From positions 27,150,001 to 27,214,000 of the forward strand of contig CM074864.1 in assembly GCA_037501455.1 (NCBI GenBank): a stretch of DNA of 64,000 nucleotides, given 5' to 3'. Of this stretch, positions 60,382-64,000 are shown in pieces (within the stretch, counting starts at the first letter, position 1; the number at the start of each line of letters is the position of its first letter). The position numbers and the translations under genes are program-made. Source of the stretch: Lantana camara (lineage: Eukaryota; Streptophyta; Magnoliopsida; Lamiales; Verbenaceae). Below the pieces are notes generated by a model. The model did not search any database and was not told where the DNA came from. It worked only from the letters and a program-made list of their open reading frames with translations.

Positions 60382-60452
60382 CCACACGTGTGAATTCACA
60401 CGTGTGGCTCACGTGAGTGACACGTGTCACTGTGACACGTGGCACACACGTG
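60382..60452. promoter_or_regulatory. cluster of six CACGTG (G-box) motifs in copia U3
   Basis: CACGTG at 60385, 60399, 60410, 60421, 60436 and 60447, all within 68 bp. The first two form a perfect 26-bp palindrome (60382-60407). ACACGTGTC/ACACGTGGC contexts match ABRE/G-box sites bound by plant bZIP and bHLH factors. It lies about 350 bp upstream of the TATA box. Confidence 0.8.
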
Positions 60453-60800
60453 TGAATATATATATATATATTGTATATATGTATTAAATAATTAAATGTG
60501 TTAATTATTTAATAGACTTTGGTTTAATTTTGAATTAAAAAGAAAGTCTTATTTTGGAGAAAATAATCTAGTTAATTAATTACGAATTAATTAATTAGAT
60601 AAAAATAAGTTATTTATTTTATAATAAATAAAGTATAAAATTACCCAAAAATAGTTTGGATATTTCTAGCTCTCTTAAAAGTTGACTTGAATTAGAATTC
60701 AAAGTCAAAGTTAGAAAATACTTGATGATCAAGTAATAGGAGAGAGAGGGACCAAATCCTTGCCCAACAAGGATTGGGTTTCGGCCGTCCCTCCCCTTCC

Positions 60801-60810
60801 CTATATATAG
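60801..60810 (+). promoter_or_regulatory. TATA box of copia LTR
   Basis: CTATATATAG in a C-rich context, a canonical plant TATA box. The transcript start is expected about 25-35 bp downstream. Confidence 0.75.
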
Positions 60811-61196
60811 GGGAGCTCATGCTCCCCTTTAGAGCTAATTGACAATTCTTGGTTCATGTGTTGAACACCTTCCTTTCTCCAAGATAAACAAAGCCCTAGG
60901 TTAAGCCTAAACACTAACTAGAGAACTAGCATCCTTACTAGTTAGATTGTGATCAAGTTGGTGGACTTTCTCTAGAGACTTCAAGTTAGAAGTTTGAAGA
61001 TTCGAGCTTTACCAAGGAGAGGGGATCAAGCCGCGAGAAGAGGGTTCTTGGGTGGCTTGAAACGCTTCAAGAAAGAACAAAAGAAAAGTAAGTTTTCTAT
61101 CTTTACGAATTTGGTTACACGATTGCGAGTTCAAGATCCTTTTGTTGGGAAAATTTTTTAAATTCCGCTGCTTTCTGATTCGTGTTTTCCAACAAG

Positions 61197-61209
61197 TGGT
61201 ATCAGAGCC
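61197..61209 (+). other. copia primer-binding site (tRNA-Met)
   Basis: TGGTATCAGAGCC two bases after the LTR. Confidence 0.92.
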
Positions 61210-61439
61210 ACCTCGTTAATCGTGTTTCTGATTCGTCTCAATTATTCTGAATTTGGTAGAAATTCTTAGGCTTAGATGCGAATTAGGTATTCATGAGTTC
61301 TTTTAGAAAGCCTGAAATACGAAACTGTAATTTTTCTTGAATTTCTGAAACTGCTTTCTTGAAATTGTGTTTTTGGAAAACCGTTTTGATAGAAATTAAT
61401 TTAATTCGTATTTTGAATTTTGGATTGTTTTGGTTTTTG

Positions 61440-61795
61440 AACTGAAAGTACGAAACACGAAATCGCGTTACGAAAACGCGAGCCTGGACGTGCTAAGGTG
61501 TAGCACGCCAGGCCCACGCGCCCGCCCGCCCAGCAGTCCCGCAACCGCGCGGGACTGCCCGCCGCTGCCGCCCGCCAGCGCCTAGGCGCGCCCGCCAGCA
61601 CCTCCCGCAACCGCGCGGCAGCCTCCCGGCCACGGCCGCCCACCTCGCCCAGCCGATGCGCGCGACACGCGCAAGCGCTGCCGGCTGTGCGCAGCGCTGG
61701 GGCGCGCGTCCGTGCGCGCGATGCTGCGCGTCTTCCGGGGTTGGTCTCGGGCGGGCGTGCAGTCCGTTCCGGGCCCTTCGTTTCGCGATCTTGAT
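61440..61795 (+). other. GC-rich block in copia leader
   Basis: About 350 bp of strongly GC-rich sequence inside an AT-rich leader. Clear hairpins: 61482-61513 (13 paired bases, one bulge) and 61534-61557 (arms CAGTCCCGC/GCGGGACTG). An open frame on the minus strand (61401-61817) is a by-product of low AT content. Could be a structured leader element or captured DNA. Confidence 0.6.
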
Positions 61796-62658
61796 TTTCG
61801 TGTTTAGTCCAATCCAATCCCGGTTTAATTTTTCTGAAAAATTTTATTTATTAAATTTGAATTATTTTTGAAATAATTGTTTAAATTGGGATTTTAGAAA
61901 TTTAATCGATTTAAACTTTGGAAAAATTACAATCATTATTTTCTGAAAATATTGAAGGAATAAAATTATTAATTTTCAGAAATTAATTGGAATTTTATTA
62001 GTTCATTGTTTTTCGGGTTTTATAGAAAAGGCTCTTGAACAAGAATTGCATCTAAGTCGTGTTTTAAGCTATTAGAGCTTAAAGCGAGAATTTTAATTTA
62101 TTGGTTAAATTTAAATTCTTGCAAAAGCATGTTAGGTGATCATGGGTTTAGATCTATGTATGGTTTTAATTTATGCACATGGATGGTTTAAATTGGCCAT
62201 AAGTGAAGACCCCTCAAAATGTTAGGGAGGGGAATCTCAATTGTTAAATGTAATAGAGATAGGGCTCGTATTTTGTTACCGCTTTCCCTTATGTGATTTA
62301 AACTGTTTATGTGGCATGTATGTTAGAACTTGTGATTGTGGAGTGGCTCTCACATATCACGCATAAGATAGGTAGAACCCATGATCATTACATGTTAGTA
62401 TCATGCTAGGACATGTTATCTGTTTATGTGCTTGTTTGATATGCATTTAAGTGTACTTGCATTAATCAAGACTAATAAAATTGGATAACATATATGTTGG
62501 TGAGGTCGAACCGGATAACTCTCCGGTTGATTCGAAAATTCCCATTAAATATTAAGCTAATTTCGAACGAATAGGTGTTTAATTCGAAATACAAATTTTG
62601 AATTAAATTCCTAGCATTCTATCAATAGGTTTTAAGTTTAGTAAGTAAAGCTAGTTAT

Positions 62659-62979
62659 TGTCCGCGAGTCGTGGGATAGCTAGTGGAGCTTATTAGTTCT
62701 TAGTTACCTAATTAATCATTTTAAATGATCAATATTTCGTGGTCAATTTTAGCAAGGGCGATGTCCGCGAGTCGTGGGTCGTTCGAACTAAGTTTTGGTC
62801 ATGATCTTATGATTGATGGGTCTAGCTTAACCCCTAAGTAAATATGGATGTCGCACGAGTCGTGGGTCCATATTGAAAGATAGGTGATGCAAAAACAATT
62901 GCTAAGAGTTCTAAAGGTGTTAGAATTGGTAAGTTGTACCTACCTAGGGTTCTTACTTAGAATGTCCGCGAGTCGTGGG
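62659..62979 (+). repeat. four repeated hairpins upstream of copia gag
   Basis: TGTCCGCGAGTCGTGGG at 62659-62675, 62762-62778 and 62963-62979, with the variant TGTCGCACGAGTCGTGGG at 62849-62866. The tip folds as CCGCG-AGT-CGTGG; the variant changes a G-U pair to A-U. Flanks extend each stem with different but paired bases, e.g. AATATGGA/TCCATATT around the third copy and CTAG.TAT/ATA.CTAG around the first. Confidence 0.85.
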
Positions 62980-63185
62980 TTCGAGGTAAAATGCCTAGGA
63001 TCTTAGTACCCATTGGGAAACGTGTTCCTCTTAGATCTTTGGGAATTCTAGATCTTTGAAAAACAGTGGGAGCTACATTAGATTAAAGACCTTATCTTTT
63101 GTATATCGTTATAATTCAGCATGCTCACTAGTTCTCTGTTTTACCATTTAGGTCGTAGATTCTGTGATTCTCTACGTGTTTTGAA

Positions 63186-64000
63186 ATGGCAACCAAAAAC
63201 CCTCTTGTATCGATCCTCGAGTCAAACAAGTTGACTGGTCCCAACTATTCTGATTGGCTGAGGAATCTAAAAATCATTTTAGATTCTGAGATGTTCTCTT
63301 TGAAGGGGAGCTAGTCCCGAAGGGGAGGCTCCCACTCGGGCCGAGCGGGACGCGATTCAGAAGTGGAAGGATGATAATCTCCAAGCCCGTTGCCTTATGT
63401 TGGCTAACATGTCTCCGGACTTGCAAAGACAACATGAGGCCATGGAATTTGCTTGGGAGATTTACGACCACTTAGAGCAACTTTACCGCCCTCATGAACG
63501 TGTTACAAGGTATAACACTTCAAAGGAATTGTTCCACTTGAGAATGAGGGAAGGTTCAAGTGTCCATGAATATGGACTCAAGTTTCTTGCCCTTACTGAG
63601 AAACTTGCTTCCATGGACATGCCACTGAAAGATGAGCTTTCAGTGGATTTGTTGCTAGCTTCGCTCCCACCATCATTCAACCCATTTGTCCTTAACTTCA
63701 ATATGAATCATGCTGGTGCTACTGTAGCTGAGCTGATTAGTCAGCTTGTGACTGCTGAAACCACGATCAAGAAGGACAATAAGGTTTTGATGGTGAATGC
63801 TCCATCTTCCTCTTCTGGGCCTTCTAAAGGTAAGGGCAAGAAAGCCCAAAAGAAGAAGAAGAAACCCCTTAGGCCCACTGGTGGCATTTCGAAGGGGAAG
63901 GCCCAAAAGAAGAAGCGTGATCAGAAAGAGGATGTTTGCTTCTATTGTGGCAAAGCGGGACATTGGAGGAGAAACTGCCCAGAGTACAAGGCTACTCTAA
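63186..64000 (+). pseudogene. gag: copia gag, two single-base deletions
   Basis: ATG at 63186 opens MATKNPLVSILESNKLTGPN and reads about 39 residues. The frame then shifts at about 63300 and again in a G-run at about 63322-63325, each fitting loss of one base. After that the third frame stays open to the window end through LQARCLMLANMSPDLQRQHE, DHLEQLYRP, a lysine-rich linker and the CX2CX4HX4C knuckle starting CFYCGKAGH (63938-63978). The element could only move with Gag supplied in trans. Confidence 0.88.

Larger units (their letters stand above)
59238..61194 (+). repeat. copia 5' LTR
   Basis: 1957 bp, TGTTAGGAATAG to TTTTCCAACA. U3 extends to about 60835, judged from a TATATATA box at 60801-60810. 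R/U5 then follows. A GGGGAG/CTCCCC hairpin (60811-60827) sits at the predicted start of transcription. An AT repeat lies at 60456-60475. Confidence 0.88.
50248..64000 (-). mobile_element. E5: near-complete Ty3/gypsy chromovirus-like element (5' LTR runs off window)
   Basis: 3' LTR 50248-52756, PPT 52757-52771, pol 52791-56215, gag 56216-57313, PBS 57497-57512, 5' LTR from 57520, interrupted by the copia element at 59238. The two LTRs are about 96% alike by eye. Order gag-PR-RT-RH-IN-chromodomain-like tail is that of Tekay/Del-type chromoviruses. It is broken by seven premature stops, one frameshift and loss of the protease motif. Confidence 0.93.
59238..64000 (+). mobile_element. Ty1/copia element (3' part off window)
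   Basis: 5' LTR 59238-61194, PBS at 61197, about 2-kb leader, gag from 63186. Type assigned from the Gag start (LESNKLTGPNYSDWLRNL) and the single CCHC knuckle, both characteristic of plant copia elements. The 3' LTR and pol lie beyond 64000. Confidence 0.9.

Noticed and set aside
61401..61817. 138-aa alanine/arginine-rich minus-strand ORF
   Set aside because: By-product of the GC-rich copia leader; antisense to the element; no recognised domain.

Overview
The window is plant nuclear DNA made almost entirely of nested LTR retrotransposons. I see no host gene, tRNA, rRNA or CRISPR array. Plant origin is indicated by the chromovirus-type Ty3/gypsy polyproteins, the primer-binding sites complementary to initiator tRNA-Met (TGGTATCAGAGC), the very long LTRs (2.5-4.1 kb) and AT-rich intergenic sequence. 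I would guess a eudicot with a large repeat fraction, but the species cannot be told from this. Labels E0-E5, X and G are mine.

Layout. E1 (1-118 and 9127-14365, +) is a broken Ty3/gypsy element: reverse transcriptase, RNase H, integrase, chromodomain-like tail and a 3' LTR. It is split inside RT by LARD-1 (119-9126, -), a non-autonomous element with 2.9-kb LTRs around a 3.2-kb internal region that lacks gag-pol. E1 ends in X, a truncated minus-strand LTR (14366-14940), which itself abuts an old minus-strand LTR, E0. E0 is cut into four pieces: 14941-15063, 37499-38098, 44894-45413 and 47960-48729. The insertions in E0 are: E2 (15064-37498, -), a second LARD-like element whose 5' LTR carries solo LTRs at 22877-30564 (-), 23722-27522 (+, nested in the former) and 30899-34752 (-); E3 (38099-44893), a gag-only element whose two LTRs are inverted relative to each other yet flanked by a perfect 5-bp target duplication; and a solo LTR (45414-47959, +). 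Perfect target duplications (ctcct, ctaac, ggtga, caaac, atatc) prove most joints.

From 48730 there is a 385-bp spacer, a plus-strand LTR fragment E4 holding a 357-bp inverted-repeat element, a minus-strand LTR fragment G, and E5 (50248 to the end, -). E5 is a nearly complete Ty3/gypsy element with gag, pol, PBS, PPT and about 96% similar LTRs, but with several stops and no protease active site. Its 5' LTR is interrupted by a Ty1/copia element (59238 to the end, +) with its LTR, PBS, a 2-kb structured leader and a frameshifted gag.

The main novelty is a set of base-paired structures shared by the gypsy-type LTRs although their primary sequences have diverged. These are clusters of 3-6 palindromes whose arms covary between families around a CG-NN-CG core; a conserved 63-70-nt exon-like module with canonical splice sites; a TTGCAA-loop hairpin; a distal AATCYCGGG inverted repeat; a CAGTC/GACTG hairpin; a palindrome beside every polypurine tract; and arrays of 18-nt hairpins inside the internal regions. 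The copia leader carries an independent set of four hairpins with an identical tip and different outer stems. The gypsy-type elements therefore look like one clade in which autonomous (E1, E5), gag-only (E3) and coding-less (LARD-1, E2) members share cis-acting signals, which suggests cross-mobilisation.
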